Made by a program: the position numbers and the translations under genes. The notes beneath the pieces were generated by a model that made no database searches, was not told the origin of the DNA, and was given only the letters and a program-made list of their open reading frames with translations. Shown one piece after another: positions 1 to 11,130 of a DNA stretch of 64,000 nt (the first letter of the stretch is position 1; each line of letters begins with the position of its first letter). The DNA lies in contig NC_079148.1 of assembly GCF_945859685.1 (NCBI RefSeq), forward strand, positions 119,136,156 to 119,200,155, written 5' to 3'. This DNA comes from Eupeodes corollae. Its lineage: Eukaryota; Arthropoda; Insecta; Diptera; Syrphidae.

Positions 1-2150
1 AGTACGACCGAAGTTGGGCTCGAGGATATATTGATGCGCATGCCTAAAAGCGCGTGTATTACGGTTCAACTGTTTAAGGGGAGGAATGCAGCTGGGTAAT
101 TCTCTAGAGCATAAAACATTAAAATAACGGTAAAAGAGGGCGAGGCGCGTAACATTTCGACGATGTTCAAGTGACGTAAATGATCTTATGATAGTAATAT
201 CACCAATCAATCTAAATTCTCTACATTCAATACTATCCAAGAGGCTTAAGTAAGTTGTAGGAGCACCAGCCCAGATATGGGAGTTATACTCAAGCCTAGG
301 ACGTATACAAGTCTTGTAAATAACAGCCAGATCAGAGGGGGAGAAAAACTTCTTGCATCGCCTTATAAAACTCAAACATCTTGCGGCATTTTTTTCGACA
401 TCGCGTATGTGACCGTTCCACAAAAGGTGGTTGGTGATGCACATACCGAGAATATCGAGGTGTTAACTCTCATTTATGCAAGTTCCATCCATGGATAATG
501 GCAAGGGGGGTATATTTCGCTTTAACGATACAAGACCGCATTGCGTTTTCGAAGCATTAAATTCGACGCGGTTTCTTATTCCCCATTGTACAATGCTGCT
601 TAGGTCGGAATTTAATGAGGTGTGAATGTGAAAATGAATATGAAAAGCAAAGATTTCTATCGTCAGCGAAACAATGTATTGGATTAGAAGTTGCAGACAA
701 GAGATCATTAATAAAAATGAGAAAGAGTGGTGGAGATAAAACAGACCCCTGGGGCACACCAGCATTTATTTTGTGGTTTTCAGACTTGAATCCATCCAAT
801 ACCACTTGTATTGAACGATTCGAAAGTTAATTACTAATCCAATGAAGGAAGGATTCATGAAAACCGAAAGCACGCATTTTCGATAAGAGAGCCTCATGCT
901 AAACCCTATCAAATGCTTTTAAAATTTCAAGTGCAATAATCTTACTTTCTCCTAAACAATGTACAAATTTTCTCCATTGTTCGGTGAGATGAACCATGAG
1001 ATCACCAGTGGACCTATTGCTACGAAAACCGCATTGTCGGTCATTAAAAAGCTTTCGATCTTCGGGATATTTCTTGAGCTGATAATTAATCAGCGTTTCC
1101 ATGACCTTGGAAAGAATTGACGTAAGTGCAATCGGTCGGTAACTACACGGTGAGGAAGATTCGCCTTTTTTGGGAATATACTGGACAAATTCAGTTTTCC
1201 ATCCACTCGAAACGAGACCTGAGGAGTAGGACTGATGAAAAAGCTTACGCAGTGGTTTTGCCAGCGATGAAGAGCACCTCTTCAGAACAATAGCAGGGAT
1301 ACCATCCGGACCAGCAGATACGAGTGCGAAAAAAGATTCGTCCCATAGAATCATTAACTCGCTCAAGTACAGGCGGAGTTATAACACTCACTGGCAGCGT
1401 TGAATTGGCGGCGAACTGCCTTTCAAAGAGTTTTGCTTTCTCTAAAGAGCTAACAAATGGAGTGTTATTCACAACGAGGGTAGGAACGGAGGAAGAATTC
1501 CTCATATTTTTTACAAATGACCAACAATTTTTACTGCCTTTGGGACATTGCAGTATTTTTTGCTCATGTAAAAATTTGGTGCGTCGAATATGGGCGTGAA
1601 CTTATTCCGGTTTTTCTCAGTTAGATTTGCTTTAAAACAACGGAAACTTAACTTCTTGACCCTAATAACCTCCTTACAGCTCACATCGAACCATGCGTTA
1701 TCCTTAGGTTTGATGCCTTAAACCCTATTCGGGATTAAAGTTCTCATTCCCAGGAGAATCAAACTTGTGATCATATCAGCGCTGGCGTCAACTTCACTAT
1801 CGAGGAAGCATAGTGACCAGTTAACTTTGGCAATACTTTCTCGTATTGCCAAACGGTTTTCTTAGGAACTTTTTCTTTAACTAGAGAGTTCTAACACGAG
1901 AAATTTTCTGATATGACACAATGGTCAGGTGTGCCTAGAGGAGATAAAACACTAATAGTGTACTTCGAGGATCAGAGGTAAGAAACAAGTCAAGAGTGTT
2001 TTCTGCTCGACCTACCACGTCCGATATTCGAGTGGGCTCGTTGACCAGCTGAGTTAGGTGGTTTAAAACAGCGACGATCTCAGCACACACTTCTTCTGGT
2101 GTTGACTGGCCCGAATGTTGAAGTTATGAAGAATGATATTCGATACACGC
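1..2150 (-). mobile_element. LINE-A copy 1, degraded non-LTR retrotransposon
   Basis: A non-LTR element reads leftward and runs off the window's left edge. From high to low coordinates it holds an endonuclease remnant (1900-2150, with LVNEPTRISD and LDLFLTS-type residues in broken frames), a linker (about 1245-1505), RT motifs (899-1366) and the FADD region (557-805). The RT piece shows AGPDGIP, PKKG, YRPIALTS, CGFR and LKAFDRV. The next piece shows VPQGSVLSP and FADD. Stops and frameshifts separate the pieces, so it is inactive. Collinear copies at 48411-50600 and 60885-62612 confirm a dispersed family. The 5' side ends near 2150 around the endonuclease GDFN motif, where similarity to copy 3 stops, which fits 5' truncation. 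The endonuclease and RT style suggest the Jockey/CR1 superfamily; the clade was not determined. Confidence 0.85.
463..1505 (-). pseudogene. LINE-A copy 1 ORF2 reverse transcriptase, broken
   Basis: The RT-coding core of LINE-A copy 1 spans at least three reading frames on the minus strand. The first (1245-1505) is the linker that precedes RT. The second (899-1366) carries the palm and finger motifs up to the first catalytic Asp region, KAFDRV, and then meets a stop. The third piece (557-805) is in the same frame as the second and carries the QGSVLSP motif and the FADD catalytic pair. A frameshift then leads to 463-765, with WGIRNRVEFNASKTQ, the motif D region. Both catalytic regions are recognisable, but no continuous product is possible. 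Confidence 0.8.
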
Positions 2151-2370
2151 CACTACTAGTGTTATGCCTTACTAGTGACAAGAATCGAATCCGGCCCTGT
2201 TAATGCAGAACAGTAATATTTTTGCTGTCGACAATCTGTTATCAAGGATGACGTAGTCTGTGTATCAATTGTATTAGTTATTAAACACAATGCAATTTAA
2301 TACACATGCGTGACTGTACAAGAAGAGGGGAAAGTGAAGGATGGTACGCACTGTGCTATGTTGAGTTTGA
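2151..2370. other. Unassigned spacer before the inverted arm
   Basis: Short AT-rich sequence between the truncated end of LINE-A copy 1 and the outer inverted arm A. It has no reading frame or repeat I recognise. It has no counterpart just outside the opposite arm (after 20032), so the inverted similarity stops sharply here. Confidence 0.4.
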
Positions 2371-4010
2371 GATTGTAAGAGAAAAAACCTTCCCTTTTAG
2401 CCTAAATTTCAAAAACTCTGTTCAATAACCAAAAAACACACCCTCACTTTACATAATAACTGACATATCGTAAAAAAGAAAAACAGGAATTCACCAAATT
2501 TCCCCCCGCCCTGCACGTGGCGCCCTGTGTCAATGGTATGGTTTGGTGTGGTGTTATTCAAAACTTTTAAAATTAAAAACTTTATCTCTAGATAGCTACC
2601 CTCTTTTTCAAAAGTGTTTTCTTTTATTGGCACATTTTTCAAATTATCCCTAAGTGATAAAAGCACGAGCATACACTTACAAACAACACACACACTTTAC
2701 CTCCATACACGAAAATAAAACATCATCAATTCAAATATTTTCCTTTTTTTTTATTTTGGAAAATGTTTGCCCACTCGATTCCTTTTCCTATAAATATCAA
2801 TGAAAGATTCCTGTTTAAAAGTATATAAGTAAGTAAGAATGAAAAAAGGGAACAACGCAAATATGTTATAATATTAAATAAATAATAACAGAAAAAAACA
2901 TCAAGAATGTCCTTCCTTTTGCAAATATTGCCTCCGGCTATTATATAAATAAATACAAAAAAAATAAAAGCCGTCCAAAAAGGAAGTCCTTTTCTTTTGT
3001 GTAATTTTTAATGAATTTTTCCAGCAAGCTCAAATAGGCGAAACAGCAAGAAAAATGGTTATTTGTGATGACAAACTTGCTGAAAAGTTGTTTTTTTCTT
3101 TGCTAATTTTATCCGAAAAAAATGCATAATAATAACAAATAATAGACATTGTTGGTGTTCGTTATTTTGTGTTTGTGTGTGTTGGTTTTTCTGTCGTCGT
3201 CCTTTGGGAGGAAGAACACGAACATTTTGAAGCGCAATGTTTACCCAAACACATGCCCACACATTTGGGGAATGTAAAAGTGTAATTTTAAGTGAAAATC
3301 ATCTTCTTCCCGGCAAATTTTTCCTCTACAAATGATATCACTGAGTTAAAATGGAGTGAGGGAAGTTGGCGAGGGAGTAGAAAAAAGTTTTGTAGAATCA
3401 GAAAAAAAAACAACGTCCTGTCAGGATATGAAAAGTCCTCGAGTGATAAGAAGAGTAGAGCTTCAGTAAGGTTTTCCCAGCCGTTCTCTGATATATATTT
3501 TAATGTTTCTCGCTTTCGATATCATCTCAAGCCTGGTGTATCCTCATTCTCGTCTCGTGTATGTGAAAGTCCTTGCTGGCTGCTATCAGTTTTGAGTGAA
3601 TGTGATGATGTGATGGGGGAATGAAGTTTTGTCGGTTCAAAACGGAAACAAACGAAAAATATTATTATGATGATGATTATGATGATGATGATGGTGAGGG
3701 GACAAATATTTATGGTTAAATGTATAGAAGTAGCTGCTGAAGGTCCTTGTTTTTTTCTATCTTCTTCCTTTTGAATTCATGAGTTTCTACATAGATTTGT
3801 TAATGTTCTCTGCGATGTGCCTATATTCTCATGAGGCAGACGGATAAAGTTTTTGGTTTGTGTTTTTTTTTTTGTATTAAGGAGGGTCTGTAAATTTTTA
3901 TCAAATTGTGGGCATTTTGTCTCTTTTAGTGAATTTTCATGTTTTTTTATTTTTGCAAGAAACTTTAAGTGTTGGTAATTTAACCGAAGTATGGAGATAA
4001 CAAGAGGACC
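2371..4010 (+). repeat. Outer inverted-repeat arm A
   Basis: This stretch is the reverse complement of 18376-20032 with only scattered differences. Matching landmarks are: the outer end (gattgtaa at 2371, ttacaatc ending at 20032); the cacgtgg/ccacgtg block (about 2515 and 19885); the tract around 3140-3240 against 19150-19260; and the GAT-rich microsatellite (3660-3700 against 18700-18730). The inner limit is 'gaggacc' near 4008, because the right arm enters an assembly gap there, so the true inner end is unknown. Open frames of 70-110 residues occur in both arms, but none matches a family I know. The arm reads as non-coding AT-rich DNA with polyT and polyA tracts. Confidence 0.9.
3658..3700 (+). 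repeat. GAT trinucleotide microsatellite in arm A
   Basis: A run of imperfect GAT/ATT triplets. The same tract in reverse complement lies near 18700-18730 in arm A'. Confidence 0.75.
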
Positions 4011-4436
4011 GATCTGTAAGTAGCAGTATTATTATATTAAAATTTATTGTTGACATTGACTGGAAAGTTTTTCTTAATACTTAAACGTACTTGTTCGCAT
4101 AAGTCGTCAGACACACTTGTTCCTATTACCCAAAATAATTTTGAGAGATATAACTACTAAGGTCAATGTATGATATGGAACTATATCACGACACACATTT
4201 AAGAGATAAGAAGACTCAAATTAACAGCTTTATTTCTGCCTTGAAATTGAAGCTGACACAGCAATGGTTGATTTTTATAAGTATGTTATGACAGACACTA
4301 TGGAAATGGAAGCCATTTAGAAGCCTGGAAAATATTTCAAATTCAAAAGTTCATGTCCACTGTTTAAAGGAGATGTTTAGATCGAGTGATTCTTTACCAA
4401 GTTTGAATACACTTTGAAACCAAACTTTAAAAAGAG
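4011..4436. other. Unassigned sequence inside arm A
   Basis: About 425 bases of AT-rich DNA with no coding frame I recognise. Its counterpart on the right side, if any, would fall in the assembly gap at 18176-18375. Confidence 0.4.
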
Positions 4437-4517
4437 AATGGGATGCGACCCGCACTGATAACTTCTCATCCCGTGTGAGGATGTGTCTTGCTTAAAATTT
4501 TGTAGGTTTGCGTGTTT
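4437..4517 (+). repeat. R repeat, 5' terminal fragment
   Basis: About 80 bases match the GGCTGGGATGCGACCC-type end of the R repeat, followed by its 'tcttgcttaaaa...ttgtaggtttgcgtg' block. The fragment stops where LINE-C begins, so LINE-C or a deletion cut it. Confidence 0.75.
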
Positions 4518-6892
4518 TTGTACTGCTCTACTCTAGTCACGATTCAGGAAAAGCTCGAGAAGCTGATGTTGGGTTACTCCTAACAAAAACGGCAAATCGG
4601 AGCCTTATTTCATGGGAGCCCTTGGGGAAAGGCTCATCAAAGCTAGATTTCAGAGTAGAGTACGACCCGTCACCATTACGCACCGAACGGAGCTCGCATC
4701 TGATGAAGAGAAAGAATGCTTTTATAGTCAACTGGGATCCGCCTACCACAACACTGCCCGCGGAGATATTATTTTGGTTACGGGAGACCTTAATGCTAAG
4801 CGGGGTAAGGCATGTGATGGGTGTTCACGGAGTCGGCAATTGCAATGAGAATGGTGAGAGTTTCATTGACTTCTGCAACGCCAATAGCCTTGTGATTGTT
4901 GGCACTATGTTTGAACACAAACTCTCTCATAAAATTAGCTCATTGTCGACGGACAGGCAACCGTCTTCCAACCAAATTGACCACTTCGCGATTAGTCGAC
5001 GCTTTGGAAGCAGTCTCTTGGATGTACGAAACAGAAGAGACGCCGATATGCGACTTCACCGTGACCACCACTTAATGATAGCTACCCTAAGATTGCGGAG
5101 CCCCAAATTCAACATCGCCAGACTAAAGGACCCCACGACCCGTCAACAATTTAGGGACCAATTGTCACACGAAATGAGAATAATCAGTAGCACAGTACTT
5201 GAAGACATCGAGTATCATTGGAATGCTGTGAAAAATGTTTTCATTTTAGGTGCTGACAGAATAGTCGGTCGGAAAAAAGGAAGCAACAACACTTGGCTTT
5301 CAGAAGAATCCTGGGCAAGGATCAACGAACGCAATTAGTTAAGCGCTCGAATAACTGCTGCACAAGGGGATGAAAGAAACGAGCTGGAGTCTTCGTATCG
5401 CATGAAAAATAGAGAGGTTCACCGCAGTGTGCGCTGCGACAAGCGGCTGCAAACAGGTGCGACAGCAGGACCGTTTACAGAATAATCAAAGAGGTGACCG
5501 GTGCACACAGCTCAAAGAAACACCTGGTGAAAGAAGTAGACGGTACTGTGATAAGTTCGGTGGATGAGCAAGTCAGAAGGTGGAAAGAACACTTCTCCGT
5601 GGTTTTAAATAGAGTGTTTGCAAACAACGTGCAGCTGATACCTTCTGAAGCGCCTGGAGAAACTAATCTTTGAATCCACACAGCACCTCCCAGTAAATAT
5701 GACATCGTTGCCGCAATTAAAGCACGTAAGAACAACAAAGTGGTAGGACTTAATGGAATTCCCGCAAAGCTTTTACAAGCAGCGCCAACTTCATCAAGCG
5801 AACTGTTTCATCCGCTCTTAAAAGAAGCCTGGACCACCGAAAGATTCCCTGATGAATGGAAGAAGAGAATTATCGTCAAGCTCCGAAGAAAGGAGATCTT
5901 ACAAAGTGCGATAACTGGAGAAGACTTTGCGATCTTTCTGCCGTTGCCAAAATAGTACCAAAAATCATACTGGAACGCATCAGAGAAGACCTTGAGGCCA
6001 CATTCGATTCCGAACAAGCAGGATCATTATTAAACAGTGCGTTGAATATCGATCACCACTACACCTGCTGTTCATCGACTTTGAGAAGGCCTCTAAAAGA
6101 GTTAACAGGAAGTAAATCTGGTTAGTTTTGCGGAGGAGAGGCATCCCAGTAAAACTGATTGCTGTTATTAAAGCAGCACGATGATGGTAGGCTGACGATT
6201 TTGAAATCCGAAGCGGAGCCAGACAGGGCTGTATTCTGTCTCCAATATTGTTTTTGATGGTGATAAGCGAAGTACTGCGCTCAGCTCTGTCAGGTTGGGG
6301 AGGGATCCAATGGATTGACAACATATTTAAGGCACTTTGACGATGTTTGCTTACTCTCTCATAGGATCATGGATATCCATCAAATGACGACAAGTGTGGA
6401 GAGAGAAGCAGAAGTTGTGGGGCTGAAAATTAATTCCGACAAAACAAAATTAATCAGCCTCGGAACCCGACCATCCTCTCAAATAAATATTTTCTCGCAA
6501 AAGGTGGAAAATGTGGAGAGCTTTCAATACCTTGGAAGTATCGTTTTCATCGAAGGTGAAACCGAACAAGATGCCATCGGTAAAGCAAAAGCGGCTTTCG
6601 GTATGCTATCAAAACTTTTTAGGAATAACTCAGTCACCTTTAGTGCTACCACTGTTTCGCAGAAATATCGAATCTGTACTCCTTTATGGGTGCAGCACTT
6701 GGAAGGTTACTTCAGGCATAACAAGAAAGCTGCAAACATTGGTGAAAAGATGTCTTTGTAACATCCTAAGGATTTTCTGGCCAAACCACATATTAAATGA
6801 AGTCCTTCATAGAAGGACAGGTCAGGAACCTATAGAATCTATAATACGAAGACGTAAGTGTCAATTGATTGGACATACGCTTCAAAAAGTAA
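4510..6892 (+). mobile_element. LINE-C, degraded LINE with CFDP2-like endonuclease
   Basis: The endonuclease occupies 4510-5338 in two frames. The first (4612-4848) has WEPLGERLIKARF-type residues and TGDLNAK. After a frameshift near 4805 the second continues with VGNCNENGESFIDFCNANSL, NQIDHFAIS and RDHH. The usual SDH catalytic triad reads RDH. RT follows in fragments: GLNGIPAKLLQ (about 5745); PKKGD (5870); FIDFEKASKRVNR (about 6075, with the second catalytic position altered); GARQGCILSP (6210); and HFDDVCLLSH (6330), where the residue before DD-context 'YA' is lost. Motif D and the C-terminal region follow (VGLKINSDKTKLI; SVLLYGCSTW at about 6690). Similarity stops at about 6892, where LINE-B sequence begins. 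The style matches insect elements usually labelled craniofacial-development-protein-2-like (RTE-like); the clade is not certain. Confidence 0.85.
4612..5338 (+). pseudogene. LINE-C endonuclease domain, frameshifted
   Basis: An apurinic/apyrimidinic-type endonuclease domain that would nick target DNA for target-primed reverse transcription. The N-terminal half reads in the frame of 4612-4848 and includes TGDLNAK. The C-terminal half reads in the frame that ends at 5338 and includes NQIDHFAIS, then RDHH in place of the SDH motif. A frameshift near 4805 and the Ser-to-Arg change make it inactive. The stretch after it (about 5150-5330) is the endonuclease-RT linker. Confidence 0.75.
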
Positions 6893-8350
6893 CGACTGCA
6901 TTGCAGGCCAAGCAAGTGGTGAGAGCTGCTCATGAGCTCAATGAGCAGAAGAGGCGAGAGGAATACCGACTTCTCAGAAGGAAAAAAGTGAGGGCATGAG
7001 AAGCGTGTGGTCGAAGATGCTGAGAGGTTTAAAAGCAAGAATGAAGTTCGAAAGTCTTATGAACAGGTGAAACGAAATTCACAGGCACATAAGCCTTTAA
7101 CCGAAGGCTGCAAAGACGAAAGTGTAAACATCATAGTGGGACAGCAGTCAATGCTGAGGATATTCAAGAACCACTTCTGTAGACTGTACAACGGCGATGA
7201 CGAACCCAATTCCTCTGTGAGGCAACAATCCTGTCCTCCCCACTTAGACGAAGTAAAGATTGCCAAATCTAAGCTGAAGTCTAACAAAGCCGCTGGAGCT
7301 GATGGCTTGAATGGCGAGCTCTTTAAAGCAGCCGGAGATAAGTTTGTCATGCACCAACTCATCTGAAATATATGGTCGGAAGAAAGCATGCCCGATGAAT
7401 GAAACCTCAGTATTGTTTGTCCGATCATGAAAAAAGGAGACCCTCTAAAATGGGTTTGTCCATCAGTCTACTTAACATCGCCTACAAAATCTTCTCTGCC
7501 GCAATATGTGAACGTCTGAAGCTCATCGTCAACAACCTGATCAGTGTAATTTTAGACCAGGAAAGTCCACAGTAGATCAAAAAGTCACCTTACGGCAGAT
7601 TCTGGAAAAAACCCAAGAACAACAAATCGACACCCACCATCTTTCCATCGATTTCAAGGCTGCCAAACTCCTCCGTTTGTGCAGGATGACCATGGAGAAT
7701 TCACGCTGGTCCATAAAGGTTGGAAACAACTAAACAGAACCTTTCGATGTTAAAAAAGGTTTTAGACAAGGTGATGCGCTGTCATGCGATTTTTTTAACA
7801 ACGTGCTTGAAAGAATAGTGCAGAGCTCAGATGTCAACACTAGAGGCACTATCTTTCAAAAGTCTATCCCATTACTAGCATATGCTGATGACATTGACAT
7901 AATCGGAAGAACTCACCGTGTATCAATGGGGCTTTTGTTAGTATTGAGGCAAAGGCAGCAAAAATGGGTTTAACGCTAAGATCAAACGCAGAATAACTCT
8001 TGCTAACCGCTGTTTCTTTGGACTAAGAAAGCAATTGAGTGGTAAAGTCCTCTCTCGAGGGCCAAAGTGTTACTATATAAGACCCTTATCAACCCCGTCC
8101 TGCTATACGGTGCAGAAGAATGGGCTATGACAAAAGCGGATGAAAGCACCTTGGGTCGCTTCGAGAGAAAAATTCTTCGTGTGATCTACGGTCCCGTATG
8201 CATCGGAGGGGAGTGGAGGAGAACATCGAACGAAGAGGTGTACGGGCTGTACAGCGACTTAGACTTAGCCTGAAAGGTAAAAGTTCAACGAACAAGATGG
8301 CTGGGTCACGTAGAGCGCATGGAAACCAATGCTCCAGCCCGGAAAGTCTA
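6893..8350 (+). mobile_element. LINE-B copy 1, internally deleted
   Basis: The element begins within the endonuclease-RT linker, joined to the LINE-C C-terminus at about 6893. An open frame at 7007-7366 carries the linker and the start of RT (LDEVKIAKSKLKSNKAAGAD). Downstream frames are scrambled but keep GFRQGD (about 7765), AYADDID (about 7880) and the C-terminal block LLYGAEEWAMTKADESTLG, FERKILRVIYGPVC (8090-8220). Compared with copies 2 and 4 it lacks several internal pieces, for example between motif A and the MENS block and just after YADD. The 3' end characteristic of the family (gcgccacc plus AAGT repeats) is absent, so it is also 3' truncated or decayed near 8350. Confidence 0.85.
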
Positions 8351-8654
8351 CGAAGAATAAACAGGACAAAACATAAAAGTTGCAGGTTGGATGCAGGAAT
8401 TTTTTCGAAATTTTTAAGTAATTCTTAATACTTTTAAAAATTAATCCAGCAAAAGCATTCATGTTTTAATTTATTTACATGTCTGGAAAAGAAATTATTT
8501 ATAAAGTACTTATCAGGTACTAAATGATTACTGGGTTTAATTATGTGGATTTACATCATTCACAACTTTTGTATTCATAATGAATGGAGTTAAAACCCTT
8601 AACTATTTAAAAAAGTTTTGCATTTTTCAAAACAACAGCAACTAACACAACTAA
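8351..8654. other. Unassigned AT-rich spacer
   Basis: About 300 bases of AT-rich DNA between LINE-B copy 1 and the satellite relic. No frame or repeat recognised. Confidence 0.4.
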
Positions 8655-8720
8655 CAAGTATCTCGCTTAATATGCGTCCTAGAGTATCAAAAGTCGGCAC
8701 CTAGAGGACAATTTTCCATT
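8655..8720 (+). repeat. Relic of the 215-216 bp satellite
   Basis: The stretch holds 'tatctcgcttaa', 'gagtatcaaaagtcggcacc' and 'ggacaattt' in the same order and spacing as the monomers at 17440-18150. It is the only trace of that satellite seen outside the array, and it sits on the opposite side of the palindrome centre. Confidence 0.75.
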
Positions 8721-8889
8721 ATTTGATAACATTTTAAAGATAAATTTTAAAACGAAGCAGTTCGAAAATTGGTTTAATATTGTGTTTTTGAAACATCAAG
8801 CCAAAATAAGATAAGTGGAAAATGTATAAAAAAACATTTTAGAAATATAACGAACATGCTTTAACGTCATTTATTTTTAAACTAAATTC

Positions 8890-9670
8890 CTCAAACACAT
8901 TTTTGTCAAGATTTTCTTTGAAACTAAATAAAGTGACTTACCTATTTGAATAAATAATTTTTAAATTATACCGCAACCAACCCACATAGAAAATCAACTT
9001 CCTTCTAAACACTACCGATACCGAACGCGACACCAACGGGGAAAAGCGACGCGATTTGTTGAATAATTGAAGAAAATGCAATTAAATTATAATTTTAACA
9101 ATTAAAAAAATAATCATTTCACTTTAATATACACTTATTTTATTTATTCACTTTTTTATTGCACAATGAGAGATAAACTAAGCACCAAAGAACTAAATTT
9201 TAATTTTCAAATTAACCGCCAATTAACATTACAACATCTACACGCACACGTATGTACCTACTTTTCGAACCGACCAACTAACGGACCCGCTGAGCTACGT
9301 AAGAAATGAAATAAATGAATTGAATTCTAATTCAGAATTTATAAAAGAAAACACATAACTTTGGAATTATTTGATATTATTTAGCATAAAATTTAACTTT
9401 ACCACTTATTTAACATTTTATATGAATTTTTATACCACACACAATAAAATAAATATTTTAATTGATTTATTTGCATTTCAATTCGAGTAATAACACGATC
9501 GCGAGCAGAAGAATATTTAACAAACTCTTACCGGAACTTCCGACCATAGACACACCATATATAGTGTGTCTGTGCTTCCGATTCCGACTAACAAAGAAGG
9601 AAGATGAAGAACGAGAAGAAAAAGAAGAATATTATGTAATTGCGAATGGCGGCGATTTAGTTAAACCAAA
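8890..9670 (-). repeat. Inner inverted-repeat arm B (diverged)
   Basis: On the minus strand this region aligns with 15700-16420 on the plus strand. Shared blocks include 'tgcacaatgagagayaa' (about 9160), 'cattacaacatctac' (9229), 'acggacccgctgagctacgt' (9281) and 'gaattctaattca' (9324). There are many substitutions and indels, far more than between arms A and A'. The left copy has an extra piece with a local palindrome near 9550-9575 (acacaccatatatagtgtgt). At its inner-transcript end the minus strand reads AGGTAAGT (8943 to 8936), a splice-donor-like string. No coding frame was recognised. It may be a repeat or a duplicated non-coding exon. Confidence 0.75.
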
Positions 9671-10148
9671 TTGATGGGCGCGTTCATCATATCTTCTTTT
9701 TTGTTCGAATTCAGGTAAATGGCTAAGCCGGATAGAATGATGAATAAAAGATTGAGTTCAAATGGAATTGCAGTGAAATTCAATAACACAAAAATTTTTA
9801 ATTGTAAAATTATTATTTGTTTAATAAAAATAAAAAAACAGGCTGCAGAAATGAACCACACAGAATTGAAACCCCATGAATAATTAGGCTGGGATGCAAC
9901 CCTACTATTAACTTGATATTAATTCACTTTAAATAATAATGTTCTGCAATAAATTGTCATTTAAGGAATTAAAAAAGTAAAAAATCAGTAATAATTGAAG
10001 CTTAATTAGAAGTGTTAAGTCAATTAATGGCTTATTGGGATTTTTTTACAAAGTAAAACTGTCAAACGAGTTTTCAATTGAATATATTTGAATCAATTTT
10101 TTCTCTAAAGATATTTCAGTCGAAAATCTATTTTTATTTCAAGTTTTT
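9671..10148. other. Spacer with an R-end scrap
   Basis: AT-rich sequence. Positions 9887-9903 match the GGCTGGGATGCAACCC end of the R repeat, but the match stops after about 20 bases. Nothing else is recognised. Confidence 0.45.
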
Positions 10149-10895
10149 AACTTCCCAAGGAAGTTATTGTAATAGGTCCGATTAGGCAAATTTAAAATTT
10201 TGACATTTCTTGACGTTTCATGGTCCCTAGAGTCGAAGTAAAAGAGTTTTAGAAAGATTTCTGTGCGTGCGTGTGTACGTACGTTTGTCCATCCGTACGT
10301 TCGTGAGGTTTTCGTCGTCCATAGCTCAAGAACCAGTAGAGATATCGACTTCAAATAAACTGACAAAATAAACTTGCCAGTTCGTACATTTTTCGAAAAA
10401 AAAAATTATTTCATCTCCAAGGCATTTTGTGCAACGAAATAAAACGTTTTAACATCTGATTAAATTTTGAGAAAAATCAAGTTGACAGTTTTTCTCATAA
10501 AAAAATAAAAACCTAAACAAAATTACTCAAAGTTGGTAAAACAGTCCGTTTTTCATAAACAATAAAATTTACAAAAAATAGTACGCAAATTTGGAAAAAA
10601 TTAATGTCCAGTTCTTGATATCTCTCAAATTAATTGCATTCCTTCAATTTATACACATTTAGGAAATGGTACTAAAATTGGTAAAAATTTGTTTTCGACT
10701 AAGTCTATTTAAAAAAAATTAGACTTTCAAACTAAACTGTTTCTTAATATAAAAAATATTGTTGGTAATTATAAAATTTTTAAGAATAATTCAACTGACA
10801 ACTTTCTTAAACCATCACGAAAACCTACAAACTTTTAAGCATGACAAATCGACAAACGGGATGGGAATTTATCAGTGTGGGTCGCATCCCAGCCT
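10149..10895 (-). repeat. R repeat copy 1
   Basis: A non-coding dispersed repeat. Read on the minus strand it starts with AGGCTGGGATGCGACCC and 'cccatcccgtttgtcgatttgt', passes through A/T-rich blocks containing 'tcgaaaa...ttttaccaa' motifs, and ends with the 'gtcctcat agctc', 'caataacttcc' and a terminal palindrome aacttcccaaggaagtt (10149-10165). This copy is shorter than R copy 4 because it has fewer internal subrepeats. It is opposed to R copy 2 across the central transposon. Confidence 0.85.
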
Positions 10896-11130
10896 ATTTT
10901 TTTTAAGGAAATAGAAAAAACCGTCTATTGGATTTTGTTTAAAATTGCACACAACTTTAACTTCAAAATTTGGTTTAAGGTTAAAGAAGTTTAAAGTCAA
11001 TTGGCAAAATTCATAGTTCTTTCATGAATTTTATTTTTTTTGAACAATAGCCTATAGTCTAAAAAAAATATACAACAGAACCTTTGTTTAAGATGTTTTC
11101 AACTCTATAAAACGTCAAAAATAAACCGTT

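Noticed and set aside
2409..3624. Open frames at 2409-2693 and 3292-3624, mirrored at 19709-19993 and 18721-19035, as conserved genes
   Set aside because: They recur only because the two arms are nearly identical DNA. No known domain is present, and the frames differ by shifts between the arms.
10139..10366. Recurring short protein (SISLLVLELWTTK... YNNFLWEVN) in several R copies
   Set aside because: The same residues appear because R copies are similar at the DNA level. The frame is shifted or interrupted in different places, with no start or domain in common.
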